Made by a program: the position numbers and the translations under genes. Shown here piece by piece: positions 46,005 through 57,678 of a stretch of 64,000 bases of DNA (positions within the stretch are counted from its first letter, which is position 1; each line of letters begins with the position of its first letter). This stretch comes from Microlunatus flavus (GTDB lineage: Bacteria > Actinomycetota > Actinomycetes > Propionibacteriales > Propionibacteriaceae): positions 68,521-132,520 of the forward strand of contig NZ_FOFA01000008.1 in NCBI RefSeq assembly GCF_900110855.1, written 5' to 3'. A model generated the notes under the pieces. It did not search any database and was not told where the DNA came from. It was given only the letters and a program-made list of their open reading frames with translations.

Positions 46005-46165
46005 CCTCGAAGAGGTCAGCGTCCCCCGCCGGCCCGAGCCCGGGGCCGAACGACCGCAGAGGCCCATCCGCACGGGCGACCTCACCCACGGCGTGGCGAA
46101 GCCCTCGCGACACGCCTGCTGACTAGCGTGAACGCCCACACGGTCGTGCCGCACAGGGGGTCCTC

Positions 46166-46681
46166 ATGAGCCGGTTCGTCGCCTTCTGGCGTCACTTCGC
46201 GCTGCTCGTCGCGCGCCTGGGGCTCGGGGCCATCCTGCTGCTCCACGGTGCCGCGCGCTGGCAGTCGGGCATGACGGCCCAGGCCGAGTACCTCGCCCAG
46301 TTCGGCACGCCGTACGCGCGCTACGCCGCGTACGGGGCGACGACGTTCGAGATCGTCGGCGGGGTGTTCCTCGTCCTCGGCGCGCTCGTCCCGCTCGTCG
46401 GGCTCGGCGTGCTGGTGCAGCAGGTGCTGACCGTGGTCTGGACCAGCTACTACAAGGGCCCGAACCTCCTCAACGCCGACGGGACCTACCACGGCGGCTT
46501 CGAGTACTCGGTCGCCCTCGGCCTGCTCGGCCTGCTCTTCCTCGTGTTCGGGGGCGGCGTGGTGAGCCTGGACCGCGTGTTCCGCCGCAAGAAGCCGGCC
46601 GCCGACGAGCTCGAGGGCGAGGACGCCGAGGCGGACGCCACCGAGACGACCAGCTCCTTCCCGGTCCGCGTCGGCCTCTGA
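46166..46681 (+). CDS. DoxX-family membrane protein
   Basis: A 171-aa four-helix membrane protein of the DoxX family. The first helix has ARLGLGAILLLHGAARW, followed by the typical extended region and helices around 55-75, 78-95 and 115-135. The C-terminus (140-171) is charged and acidic. Mycobacterial DoxX takes part in a redox complex with SodA and SseA; here no such partners are adjacent. AGGGGG lies 6 nt before the ATG. It converges with the sigma-factor gene. Confidence 0.85.
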   Translation: MSRFVAFWRHFALLVARLGLGAILLLHGAARWQSGMTAQAEYLAQFGTPYARYAAYGATTFEIVGGVFLVLGALVPLVGLGVLVQQVLTVVWTSYYKGPNLLNADGTYHGGFEYSVALGLLGLLFLVFGGGVVSLDRVFRRKKPAADELEGEDAEADATETTSSFPVRVGL

Positions 46682-46700
46682 GCCGGCGCGCCGAGCAGGC

Positions 46701-47189
46701 TCAGCGCCACCCGCCCGTACGCCGCAGCGCGGCGACCCCGTCGGCCCCGGCCCGACGGGCCGCCTCCTCCGTCCCGCCGACGACCGCCGCCACCTCGGCG
46801 TAGGTGAGCCCGCCGAGGTGGTGCAGCGCGACGGCCCAACGCTGACGCTCCGGCAGCGCGGCCACGGCCGAGCGCAGCTCGCGCACCTCCGGCGCCCGCG
46901 CGGGGTCGTCGCGCTCGTCGGCTCGCTCCGCACCCGGGTCGGCCGCCAGGGTCCCCCGCCGCTCGCGCCCGCGCACGACGTCCACCGCCTTGCGGTGCGC
47001 CACCGTCACCAGCCAGGCCTGCAGGTCGGTGCCCGCCTCGAGGCGGGGGTAGGCCTGCAGCGCGGCCAGGAACGTCTCCTGCCAGGCGTCGTCGGCGTCC
47101 GTCGCCGACCCGAGCACCGCACGGCAGACCCGCAGCACCACAGGGCCGTGCTCGGCCACCACGCGGTCGAACGGCGGCAGCCCCGGCAC
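46701..47189 (-). CDS. ECF-type RNA polymerase sigma factor
   Basis: A 162-aa sigma-70-family factor with only regions 2 and 4. Region 2 (about residues 10-75) includes DADDAWQETFLAALQ and AWLVTVAHRKAVDVVRGR; region 4 (about 105-155) includes LPERQRWAVALHHLGGLTYAEVA. No anti-sigma gene is adjacent, so regulation is unclear. The GTG start follows a TAGCGT -10 by 6 nt, suggesting leaderless expression. Target promoters unknown. Confidence 0.85.
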   Translation of the reverse strand: MPGLPPFDRVVAEHGPVVLRVCRAVLGSATDADDAWQETFLAALQAYPRLEAGTDLQAWLVTVAHRKAVDVVRGRERRGTLAADPGAERADERDDPARAPEVRELRSAVAALPERQRWAVALHHLGGLTYAEVAAVVGGTEEAARRAGADGVAALRRTGGWR

Positions 47190-47195
47190 GCCGTG

Positions 47196-47201
47196 ACGCT
47201 A
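47196..47201 (-). promoter_or_regulatory. -10 element of a leaderless promoter
   Basis: The minus strand reads TAGCGT, 6 nt before the sigma-factor GTG at 47189. Confidence 0.5.
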
Positions 47202-47323
47202 ACCCGCCGGGCTGACAGCCGGGGACACGCTGTGGACAGCCCACGGCGAGGCGGTGCACAGGTCACAGGAACTTGACAGAATCACCACAGCCCAACGCCA
47301 CCCCCCGCTGCCACCCTGAGGTC

Positions 47324-49758
<2,435 letters not shown>

Positions 49759-49771
49759 CACCGGCCGGGCC

Positions 49772-51679
49772 TCAGCGCAGGCTCTGCAGCTCCTGCTGCT
49801 CGAGCTCGGCCTCGGCCTCGCTCGTCGCGAACTGGGTGCGGTAGAGCTCGGCGTAGCGCCCGCCGAGCGCGAGCAGCTCGGCGTGGCGCCCCTGCTCGAC
49901 GACACGACCGTCCTCGAGCACGACGATCGAGTCGGCCGCCCGGACGGTGGAGAGCCGGTGCGCGATGACGAGCGCCGTACGCCCCTCGAGCGCCTCGCCG
50001 AGCGCGGCCGTGACCGCGGCCTCGGAGGTCGAGTCGAGCGAGGCGGTGGCCTCGTCGAGGATGACCACGCGTGGGTGGGCCAGCAGCAGCCGCGCGATGG
50101 TGAGGCGCTGGCGCTCGCCGCCGGAGAGGCGGTAGCCGCGCTCCCCGACCACGGTGTCGAGACCGGCCGGGAGGCTGGCGATGAGGTCCGCGAGGCGGGC
50201 CCGGCGCAGCGCCGACCACAGCTCCTCCTCGGACGCGTCCTCGTTGGCGAGGAGCAGGTTGGCCCGGATGGAGTCGTGGAAGAGGTGCCCGTCCTGGGTG
50301 ACCATGCCCAGCGTGGTGCGGAGCGCCTCGAAGCTCAGCTCGCGCACGTCGACGCCGCCCAGTCGGACCGAGCCCTCGTCGACGTCGTAGAGCCGCGACA
50401 GCAGCGACGCGATCGTCGACTTGCCCGCGCCGGACGACCCGACGAGCGCGATCATCTGCCCCGGCTCGGCGGCGAACGACACGTCGTGGATGACCTCGAC
50501 GCCGCCCCGGTTGTCGAGGACCGCGACCTCCTCCAGCGAGGCGAGCGAGACCTTGTCGGCGGTCGGGTAGGCGAAGCGGACGTGGTCGAAGGTGACCGAC
50601 ACGGGACCCGGCGGCACGGCGACCGGGTGCTCGGCCTCGGTGATGAGGGGCTTGAGGTCGAGGATCTCGAAGACGCGCTCGAAGCTGACCAGCGCGCTCA
50701 TCACCTCGACCCGCGCGCCGGCGAGCTGCGTGAGCGGCGCGTACAGGCGGGTCAGCAGCAGCGCCATGGTGACGACCGCGCCGGCCTCGAGCGTCCCGCG
50801 CAGCGCGAACCAGCCGCCGAGCCCGTAGACGAGGGCGAGCGCCAGGGCCGAGACCAGGGTCAGCGCGGTGACGAAGACCATCTGCAGCATCGTCGAGCGG
50901 ACGCCGATGTCACGGACGCGGCTGGCCCGCTCGCTGAACTCGGCCGACTCGCGCTCGGGCCGGGAGAACAGCTTGACCAGCGTCGCGCCGGGCGCGGAGA
51001 AGCGCTCGGTCATCTGCGTGCTCATGACGGAGTTGAGGTTGGCCGCCTCGAGACGCATGCGGGCGAGCCGCGTGCCCATCCGGCGGGCGGGCAGCACGAA
51101 GACCGGGAGCAGCACGAGCGCCAGCACCGTGATCTGCCACGAGATCGACAGCATGGCGATGAGGGCCAGGGTGACGGCGACGATGTTCGTCACGACGCCC
51201 GAGAGGGTGTCGGAGAAGGCGCGCTGCGCGCCGATCACGTCGTTGTTGAGCCGGCTGACCAGCGCGCCGGTGCGTGTGCGCGTGAAGAAGGCCACGGGCA
51301 TCGTCTGCACGTGGTCGAAGACGGCGCGCCGCAGGTCGAGGATGAGCGTCTCCCCGATGCGCGAGGAGAGCCAGCGGACCACCAGCCCGACCCCGGCCTC
51401 GGCCAGGGCGATGACGGCGATGAGGACCGCGAGGCGGACGACCACGGCCGGCGCCGAGCGGGTGTTGATGGCGTCGACGACCTGCCCGGCGAGCAGCGGG
51501 GTCGCGATCGCGAGGAACGCCGTCACCACGCTCAGGACCAGGAACACGGCCAGCACGCCGCGTTGCGCACGCGCGAAGCCCCAGATCCGCCGCACCGTCG
51601 CCCACGAGAACGGACGCCGCTCCTGCTGCGCCGTCGAGACCCGGTAGACGGCCGACCAGGCCACACCCTCCATGCTCAT
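49772..51679 (-). CDS. ABC exporter (fused membrane and ATPase domains)
   Basis: A 635-aa type IV ABC exporter half-transporter. Six helices span about 40-320; the ATPase follows with Walker A GSSGAGKST near residues 414-422, signature LSGGERQR, Walker B VVILDEATASLD and an H-loop (IAHRLST). It works as a homodimer or with another half-transporter; none is adjacent. Relatives export lipids, drugs or peptides. A linker of about 25 residues rich in charged side chains lies before Walker A. GGAGGAG precedes the ATG. It converges with the kinase gene. Confidence 0.92.
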   Translation of the reverse strand: MSMEGVAWSAVYRVSTAQQERRPFSWATVRRIWGFARAQRGVLAVFLVLSVVTAFLAIATPLLAGQVVDAINTRSAPAVVVRLAVLIAVIALAEAGVGLVVRWLSSRIGETLILDLRRAVFDHVQTMPVAFFTRTRTGALVSRLNNDVIGAQRAFSDTLSGVVTNIVAVTLALIAMLSISWQITVLALVLLPVFVLPARRMGTRLARMRLEAANLNSVMSTQMTERFSAPGATLVKLFSRPERESAEFSERASRVRDIGVRSTMLQMVFVTALTLVSALALALVYGLGGWFALRGTLEAGAVVTMALLLTRLYAPLTQLAGARVEVMSALVSFERVFEILDLKPLITEAEHPVAVPPGPVSVTFDHVRFAYPTADKVSLASLEEVAVLDNRGGVEVIHDVSFAAEPGQMIALVGSSGAGKSTIASLLSRLYDVDEGSVRLGGVDVRELSFEALRTTLGMVTQDGHLFHDSIRANLLLANEDASEEELWSALRRARLADLIASLPAGLDTVVGERGYRLSGGERQRLTIARLLLAHPRVVILDEATASLDSTSEAAVTAALGEALEGRTALVIAHRLSTVRAADSIVVLEDGRVVEQGRHAELLALGGRYAELYRTQFATSEAEAELEQQELQSLR

Positions 51680-51931
51680 GCCCGGTCTCCTCCTGATCGC
51701 CCTCGACCGCCGACCTCACGGTAGGCGGCGGCACTGACGAATCGACAACCCCGGAACCGTTCCCGTCCTTCCCGCCTGGGGCGACGGAACCGGGCGGACG
51801 GCCCCTCGACCGGTCGCCACGGGCCACCTCGGACCCGCCAGAGGGCACTCCGGAACGCTCAGCCCCTGCTCACAGAGACGCCATAGCGCTGCCCGGTCGT
51901 CAGCACAGCGCGCGCTCCGAGGGTGTGGGGC

Positions 51932-54016
51932 ATGACGCTCTCGACGCTCCCCGGGACGACCCGTCCGGGCTCCACGACCACGCAGGCCGCCGAGGGCGCG
52001 CCCATCCCTCCCTCCGACCCGGACGGGACGGACCCCGCGGTGACCGCACGACGCCGCCGACCGCTGAGCGGCCGCGGCGTGGCCGTGCTGGTGCTCCTTG
52101 CCGCGACCGCGGTGCTCTACCTGTGGGACCTCTCGGCGTCCGGCTACGGCAACTCCTTCTACGCCGCGGCCGTCCAGGCTGGCTCGCAGAGCTGGAAGGC
52201 CTTCTTCTTCGGCTCCCTCGACGCAGGCAACGCGATCACCGTCGACAAGCCGCCGGCCTCGCTGTGGCTGATGGCCCTGTCCGTACGGGTCTTCGGGCTC
52301 AGCTCGTGGAGCGTCCTCGCCCCGCAGGCGCTGCTGGGCGTCGCCACCGTCGGCGTCACGTACGCCTCCGTGCGCCGGACCCTCGAGCGGCGGGGTGACG
52401 CACCGCTTGAGGAGCGGCGCTCGGACGCCCATCGGGCCGGGCTGGTCGCCGGTGCGCTGCTCGCGCTGACGCCCGCCGCCGCGCTGATGTTCCGCTTCGA
52501 CAACCCCGACGCGCTGCTCGTCTTCCTCATGACGCTCGCCGCGTACGTGGTGCTGCGGGCCACCGAGAAGGCCAGCGGCAAGACGCTCGCGTGGGCCGGC
52601 GTGCTGATCGGCCTCGCCTTCCTCACCAAGATGCTGCAGGCCTTCCTCGTGCTGCCGGCGTTCGTCCTCGTCTACCTCCTGGCCGCGCCGACCACGCTGC
52701 GCAGGCGGCTGCTCCACCTGCTCGGCGCCTTCGCCGCCATGGTCGTCTCGCTCGGCTGGTGGGTCGCCGTGGTCGAGCTCGTCCCCGCGTCGTGGCGCCC
52801 GTACGTCGGCGGTTCGACGAACGACTCGGTCCTCGACCTCGTCGTCGGCTACAACGGGCTGGCCCGGATCTTCGGGCGCTCGGTCAGCGTCTCGGGCTCC
52901 ACGAGCCAGGCCGGCGGGTTCGGCGGCGGGGGCGGGTTCGGCGGGTCGGCGGGCATCACCCGGCTCTTCGACCAGGTCTCCGCCGGCATGGTCACCTGGC
53001 TGCTGCCGGCCGCGCTGCTGCTGGCGGTCGTCGCGGCGATCGCGCTCGGTCGCCTGCCGCGCACCGACGGCACCCGCGCCGCCCTGGTGCTGTGGACCGC
53101 CTGGACGGTGGTGACGGGGCTGACCTTCTCGCTGATGGAGGGGACCTACCACGACTACTACGTCGTGGCGCTGGCCCCGGCGATCGCGGCCGGGGTCGCC
53201 GTCGGCGGCAGCGTCCTCTGGGGTCGCCGGCACACCTGGCTCGGCCGGAGCGGCCTGACCGCGGCGACGGCGCTGAGCGCCGTGTGGGCCTTCGTGCTGC
53301 TCGGTCGGGCGACCGGGGTCTACGAGGCGCTGCGCTGGCCGGTGCTCGTGGTCGGCGTCCTCGCCGCCGCCGGGCTCCTGCTGGCGCACCGGCTCCCCCG
53401 GGCCGTCTCCGGCGTGGTCCTGGCCGTCGCGCTCGCCGGAGCGGTGACGGGGCCGACGGCGTACACGCTCAACACGGTCGCCACCCCGCACACCGGCTCG
53501 ATCGTCACGGCCGGACCCGTGCGTTCCGAGAACGGCTTCGGCGGCGCCCGCGCGGACGGCCGCTTCCCCCGCGACGGGCAGCGCCCGGACGGGACTCTCC
53601 CGCAGGGCCAGGCACCGGGCCAGGCGCCGACGCAGGGGCAGGCGCCGGGCCGCGGTGGCCCGGAGGGCGGCACGGCCAGCACCGAGCTCGTCCAGCTGCT
53701 GCAGGACGACGCGGGGTCCTACCGCTGGGCCGCCGCCACCATCGGCTCGCAGGGCGCGGCGACCTACCAGCTGGCGAGCGGCAGCCCGGTGATGGCCATC
53801 GGCGGCTTCACCGGCAGCGACCCGAGCCCGACCCTCGCGCAGTTCCAGGCGTACGTCGCGGCCGGAGACGTCCACTACTTCGTCGCCGGCGGCGGCATGG
53901 GCGGCGGCCGCGACCGCGGGACCTCCGCGGAGATCTCCACCTGGGTCTCGGAGCACTACACGGCCACGACGGTCGGCGGGGTCACCGTCTACGACCTCAC
54001 CAAGCCCGCCTCCTGA
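51932..54016 (+). CDS. GT-C glycosyltransferase, family 39-like (ArnT/PMT type)
   Basis: A 694-aa membrane glycosyltransferase using polyprenyl-phosphate sugars. A disordered N-terminus (1-45) precedes TM1; the first outer loop carries the expected acidic residue (SGYGNSFYAAAVQAGSQSW) and VDKPPASLW, both typical of ArnT/PMT-type enzymes. About 10-12 helices follow. A Gly-rich stretch (GGFGGGGGFGGSAG, near 330) and a QGQAPGQAPTQGQAPG segment (near 550) flank the end of the membrane part; the last 150 residues form an extracytoplasmic domain. ATG 51932 is chosen over GTG 51923 because GAGGGTG is better spaced. Sugar and acceptor unknown. Confidence 0.88.
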   Translation: MTLSTLPGTTRPGSTTTQAAEGAPIPPSDPDGTDPAVTARRRRPLSGRGVAVLVLLAATAVLYLWDLSASGYGNSFYAAAVQAGSQSWKAFFFGSLDAGNAITVDKPPASLWLMALSVRVFGLSSWSVLAPQALLGVATVGVTYASVRRTLERRGDAPLEERRSDAHRAGLVAGALLALTPAAALMFRFDNPDALLVFLMTLAAYVVLRATEKASGKTLAWAGVLIGLAFLTKMLQAFLVLPAFVLVYLLAAPTTLRRRLLHLLGAFAAMVVSLGWWVAVVELVPASWRPYVGGSTNDSVLDLVVGYNGLARIFGRSVSVSGSTSQAGGFGGGGGFGGSAGITRLFDQVSAGMVTWLLPAALLLAVVAAIALGRLPRTDGTRAALVLWTAWTVVTGLTFSLMEGTYHDYYVVALAPAIAAGVAVGGSVLWGRRHTWLGRSGLTAATALSAVWAFVLLGRATGVYEALRWPVLVVGVLAAAGLLLAHRLPRAVSGVVLAVALAGAVTGPTAYTLNTVATPHTGSIVTAGPVRSENGFGGARADGRFPRDGQRPDGTLPQGQAPGQAPTQGQAPGRGGPEGGTASTELVQLLQDDAGSYRWAAATIGSQGAATYQLASGSPVMAIGGFTGSDPSPTLAQFQAYVAAGDVHYFVAGGGMGGGRDRGTSAEISTWVSEHYTATTVGGVTVYDLTKPAS

Positions 54017-54071
54017 GCCGTCAGCGGCACCGACTCCCGCCCCGCTCGCCATGCCCAGGAAGCAGACACCC

Positions 54072-55328
54072 ATGAGCGACCTGCTCGTCGACGGCCGCAC
54101 CGCGGCCATCCGTCCCCTCCCGTCCCGGTCCGCCGAGGGCCACCGGCCCACCGAGGTCGTCGTGGACGTGGTCGTCCCCGTCTTCAACGAGGAGACCGAC
54201 CTGCGCCCCTCGGTGAGCAGGCTGCACGCCTTCCTCGCCGCCGAGCTGCCGTACGGGTTCCGCATCACGATCGCCGACAACGCCAGCACCGACGCGACGT
54301 GGGCGGAGGCCCAGGCCCTCGCCGCCGAGCTCGAGCACGTACGGGCGGTGCACCTCGACGCCAAGGGCCGGGGCCGCGCGCTCAAGGCGGTCTGGTCGGC
54401 GTCCGACGCAGCCGTCCTGGCGTACATGGACGTCGACCTGTCCACCGACCTCCGCGCGCTCCTGCCCCTCGTGGCGCCGCTCATCTCCGGCCACTCCGAC
54501 CTCGCCATCGGGACCCGGCTGGCGCGCTCCAGCCGGGTCGTGCGCGGGCCGAAGCGCGAGATCATCTCCCGCACCTACAACCTGCTGCTGCGCGGGACGC
54601 TGTCGGTGTCCTTCTCCGACGCGCAGTGCGGGTTCAAGGCGATCCGGGCCGACGTCGCCCGCGACCTGCTCCCGCTCGTCGAGGACGTGAACTGGTTCTT
54701 CGACACCGAGCTGCTCGTCCTGGCGCAGCGGGCCGGGCTGCGGATCCACGAGGTGCCCGTCGACTGGGTGGACGACCCCGACAGCCGGGTGGACGTCGTC
54801 GCCACCGCCAAGGAGGACCTCCACGGGGTGGTCCGGCTGCTCCGCGGCTTCGCCCGCGGCCGGATCCCGGTGGCGCGGCTGCGGGCCGAGCTCGGCCGCG
54901 ACGCCGAGGTGCCGTCCGCGGTGCCCGGGGTGCCGCGCGGGATGTTCGGCCAGCTGCTGCGCTTCGGCGGGGTCGGGGTGCTGAGCACGCTCGCCTACTT
55001 CGTGCTCTACCTCGCCCTGCGCGACTGGACCGGCCCCCAGGCCGCGAACCTGGTCGCGCTGCTCGTGACCGCCGTCGCCAACACCGCCGCGAACCGTCGG
55101 GTCACGTTCGGCGTCCGGGGCAGCGACGGCGCCCTGCGCCACCACGCGGGCGGCCTCATCGCCTTCGGCGTGGGGCTGGGGCTGACGAGCGGGTCGCTGT
55201 GGGCGCTGCACACGCTGTCCCCCGAGCCGAACCGCGTGCTCGAGGTCGCCGTCCTCGTCCTCGCGAACGCGATCTCGACGCTGGTGCGGTTCCTCGCGCT
55301 GCGGCAGCTGATGGCGCACCGCCGCTGA
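54072..55328 (+). CDS. GT2 polyprenyl-phosphate sugar synthase fused to a GtrA-like domain
   Basis: A 418-aa bifunctional protein. The N-terminal GT-A domain (about 25-260) has VVPVFNEE, the DNASTD nucleotide-binding loop and DVDLST (DxD), as in dolichol-phosphate mannose synthases. The C-terminal GtrA-like domain (about 290-415) has four helices and may flip the lipid-linked sugar. It would supply the GT39-type enzyme encoded directly upstream. AGGA lies 11 nt before ATG 54072; ATG 54051 is an alternative. A long hairpin follows its stop. Confidence 0.9.
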   Translation: MSDLLVDGRTAAIRPLPSRSAEGHRPTEVVVDVVVPVFNEETDLRPSVSRLHAFLAAELPYGFRITIADNASTDATWAEAQALAAELEHVRAVHLDAKGRGRALKAVWSASDAAVLAYMDVDLSTDLRALLPLVAPLISGHSDLAIGTRLARSSRVVRGPKREIISRTYNLLLRGTLSVSFSDAQCGFKAIRADVARDLLPLVEDVNWFFDTELLVLAQRAGLRIHEVPVDWVDDPDSRVDVVATAKEDLHGVVRLLRGFARGRIPVARLRAELGRDAEVPSAVPGVPRGMFGQLLRFGGVGVLSTLAYFVLYLALRDWTGPQAANLVALLVTAVANTAANRRVTFGVRGSDGALRHHAGGLIAFGVGLGLTSGSLWALHTLSPEPNRVLEVAVLVLANAISTLVRFLALRQLMAHRR

Positions 55329-55340
55329 GCCGTCGCCGCG

Positions 55341-55395
55341 ACGACAACGGGTGGGTTCCTGCACCACCATGGTGCAAGAACTCACCCGTTGTCGT
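55341..55395. terminator. Long palindrome between the GT2-GtrA and GtrA genes
   Basis: Twenty-six-base arms (55341-55366 and 55370-55395) with only two mismatches and a 3-nt loop, 12 nt after the GT2 stop. The next gene runs the same way and starts 14 nt later. The core GCACCACCATGGTGC and outer AACGGG/CCCGTT are shared with the palindrome at 41312-41356. Confidence 0.75.
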
Positions 55396-55408
55396 GGTGG
55401 CAGCGAGG

Positions 55409-55849
55409 ATGGTCCTCGTGCGTACCCGTCCGACGTCCCGCCAGCTGGTCCGCTTCGCGGTGATCGGCGCGGCGAGCGCGGCGGCGTACCTGCTGCTCTA
55501 CCTCCTGCTCCGCACCCTCGTCGGGGCGCAGGTCGCGAACGTCGTCGCCCTCGTGACCACGCAGGTCGCCAACACCGCGACCAACCGGCGCCTCACCTTC
55601 GGCCTCCGCGGTTCGAAGGGCGCCCTGGGCCACCAGCTGGGCGGGCTGGCCGCGTTCGCCTTCGGGCTCGGCCTCTCGGCGGGGGCGCTCTGGCTGCTGC
55701 ACCACCTCGACCCGGGTGCCGGCCGCGCCGCGGAGGTGGCGGTGCTCGTCGTGGCGCAGGGCATCGCGACGTGCGTGCGGTTCCTGACGCTGCACGCCCT
55801 GATGGCGGAGCCGGCGACGCGCCGCGAGCCCGACCGGGCCGCCGCCTAG
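55409..55849 (+). CDS. GtrA-family membrane protein
   Basis: A 146-aa GtrA-type protein with four predicted helices (about 12-32, 36-55, 75-95, 105-125) and the family segment TQVANTATNRRLTFGLRG. It is close to the C-terminal domain of the GT2 fusion encoded upstream, so the two look like duplicates of one flippase-like module. GAGGA near 55405 could serve ATG 55409 or GTG 55418. Its TAG stop lies inside the -10 of the next gene. Confidence 0.85.
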   Translation: MVLVRTRPTSRQLVRFAVIGAASAAAYLLLYLLLRTLVGAQVANVVALVTTQVANTATNRRLTFGLRGSKGALGHQLGGLAAFAFGLGLSAGALWLLHHLDPGAGRAAEVAVLVVAQGIATCVRFLTLHALMAEPATRREPDRAAA

Positions 55850-55852
55850 GCT
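55847..55852 (+). promoter_or_regulatory. -10 element overlapping the gtrA-type stop codon
   Basis: TAGGCT begins with the TAG stop of the GtrA-type gene and ends 6 nt before GTG 55859, as expected for a leaderless mRNA. Confidence 0.5.
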
Positions 55853-55858
55853 CCACCC

Positions 55859-56812
55859 GTGGCCACCGAACGCGTGGAGCTCGACGTCGACGGCCGTACG
55901 GTCTCGATCAGCAACCCCCGTCGCGTCTACTTCTCCGCGCGCGGGGAGACCAAGCTCGACCTGGCGCACTACTACCTCTCGGTGGGCGACGGGATCGTCA
56001 ACGCGCTGCGGCACCGCCCGTGCATGCTGCACCGCTTCCCCGACGGGGTCGACGGCGAGAAGGTCCACCAGAAGCGGCTGCCCAAGGGGGCGCCGCCGTG
56101 GGTGCAGACCGTGCGCGTGCACTTCCCTCGCTACGACCGTGACGCCGACGAGCTGTGCGTCGACCACGTCGCCGACGTGGTCTGGGCCGTGCAGATGTCC
56201 ACGGTCGAGTTCCACCCCTGGAACTCGCGGCGCGACGACGTCGAGTCGCCCGACGAGTGGCGCATCGACCTCGACCCGATGCCGCTGGCGACGTTCGCGG
56301 ACGTGCAGGAGACGGCCGGGATCGTGCGCGAGCTGCTCGCCGAGCTCGGGGCGGTCGGCTACCCGAAGACCTCGGGCGGCAAGGGGCTCCACGTGTACGT
56401 CCGGATCCACCCCGACCACGGCTTCGCCGACGTCCGGCGCGCGGCGTGGGCGTTCGCGCGGGAGGTCGAGCGGCGCAGCGCGGGCGGGGTCGACACGACG
56501 TGGTGGCGCAAGGACCGCGACCCCGGCGCGATCTTCGTCGACTACAACCAGAACGCCCGCGACCACACGATCGCCAGCGCCTACTCCGTGCGCGGCACGC
56601 CCGAGGGGCTCGTGTCCGCGCCGGTCACCTGGGACGAGGTCGCCGACGTCGACCCGCACGACTTCACCATCGCCACCATGCCGGAGCGCTACGCCCGCAT
56701 CGGCGACCTGCACGCCGACATCGACGACCACCCGTATGCGCTCGACACCCTGCTGGAGTGGGCCGAGCGCGACGAGCACGATTCCGGGGACGCGCCGGCC
56801 GAACCGTCCTGA
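55859..56812 (+). CDS. LigD-type polymerase/primase domain protein (stand-alone, second copy)
   Basis: A 317-aa LigD PolDom protein. The catalytic acids are in RIDLDPMPLATF (about 137-148) and FVDYNQNARDHTIASAYSVR; KTSGGKGLHVYVRI is the nucleotide-binding segment. It is shorter than LigD and has no ligase. It differs clearly from the paralogue at 40329-41279, so the two are probably not recent duplicates. No Ku gene is nearby. The GTG start is 6 nt after a -10 element. Confidence 0.88.
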   Translation: MATERVELDVDGRTVSISNPRRVYFSARGETKLDLAHYYLSVGDGIVNALRHRPCMLHRFPDGVDGEKVHQKRLPKGAPPWVQTVRVHFPRYDRDADELCVDHVADVVWAVQMSTVEFHPWNSRRDDVESPDEWRIDLDPMPLATFADVQETAGIVRELLAELGAVGYPKTSGGKGLHVYVRIHPDHGFADVRRAAWAFAREVERRSAGGVDTTWWRKDRDPGAIFVDYNQNARDHTIASAYSVRGTPEGLVSAPVTWDEVADVDPHDFTIATMPERYARIGDLHADIDDHPYALDTLLEWAERDEHDSGDAPAEPS

Positions 56813-56866
56813 CGCCTCGCCCGGTCGATCGCACCGCACCCCTGCTTTGACCAGGGCGGACACCCG

Positions 56867-56872
56867 TACGCT
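56867..56872 (+). promoter_or_regulatory. -10 element of a leaderless promoter
   Basis: TACGCT ends 6 nt before GTG 56879. A TTGACC at 56847-56852 could be the -35, but the spacing (14 nt) is short. Confidence 0.45.
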
Positions 56873-56878
56873 ACGCGC

Positions 56879-57649
56879 GTGCCCGCCTCCCACGCCCTCA
56901 CCGACGTCCGCGCGCAGCGACTCGAGGGCCACGTCGTCCTCGTCACCGGGGGCGCCCGGGGCCAGGGCGCCTCGCACGCCCAGCGGCTGGCCTGCGAGGG
57001 CGCGACGGTCTGGGCCTGCGACGTGCTCGACGAGGACGGCGCGGCGCTCGCGGCCCGGCTCGAGGGCGACGGCCTCGACGTGCGCTACCGCCACCTCGAC
57101 GTCACCAGCCCCGAGGCGTGGGCCGCCGTGGCCGCGGAGATCGAGACCGCGCACGGCCGCCTCGACGGGCTCGTCAACAACGCCGGGATCATCCACGTGA
57201 ACCCCCTCGCCGAGGAGACCCTCGAGGCCTGGAACGGGCTGCTCGCGGTCAACGTCACCGGCGCCCTGCTCGGGCTGCAGGCCGCACTCCCGCTGCTGCG
57301 CCGCAGCAGCCGTCCGGCCGTCGTCAACGTCGCGTCGATCTTCGGCGCGGTCGGGGCCCCCGGCTACGCGGCCTACTGCGCCAGCAAGGGCGCGCTCACC
57401 GCCCTGACCAAGGTCGCGGCGCTCGAGCTCGCACCCGACAAGATCCGGGTCAACACCCTCGTGCCCGGCGGGGTCAGCACCCCGATGAACGAGCACGAGA
57501 AGGAGGGCGGGGTCGTCCCCGACACCCCGCTCGGCCGCCGCGCGCACGTCTCCGAGCTGTCCGCCGCCGTGGCCTTCCTGCTCTCCCCCGACGCGTCCTT
57601 CGTGACGGGCACCGAGCTCGTCGTCGACGGCGGCTTCCTCGCCCGCTGA
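56879..57649 (+). CDS. Short-chain dehydrogenase/reductase
   Basis: A 256-aa classical SDR: TGGARGQG (23-30), NNAG (100-103), catalytic Y166 and K170 (YCASK). CDVLDEDG at the end of beta-2 suggests NAD. Relatives include steroid and cyclic-alcohol dehydrogenases. It is followed after 29 bp by a LysR gene on the same strand, so they may be co-transcribed. Substrate unknown. Confidence 0.88.
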   Translation: MPASHALTDVRAQRLEGHVVLVTGGARGQGASHAQRLACEGATVWACDVLDEDGAALAARLEGDGLDVRYRHLDVTSPEAWAAVAAEIETAHGRLDGLVNNAGIIHVNPLAEETLEAWNGLLAVNVTGALLGLQAALPLLRRSSRPAVVNVASIFGAVGAPGYAAYCASKGALTALTKVAALELAPDKIRVNTLVPGGVSTPMNEHEKEGGVVPDTPLGRRAHVSELSAAVAFLLSPDASFVTGTELVVDGGFLAR

Positions 57650-57678
57650 CGGCCCGGCGCGGCGACGGGAGGAGGACG

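Noticed and set aside
45762-46154. A 130-codon minus-strand frame across the tandem repeats
   Set aside because: Its product is just the 32-bp repeat translated in shifting frames and there is no homologous protein pattern.
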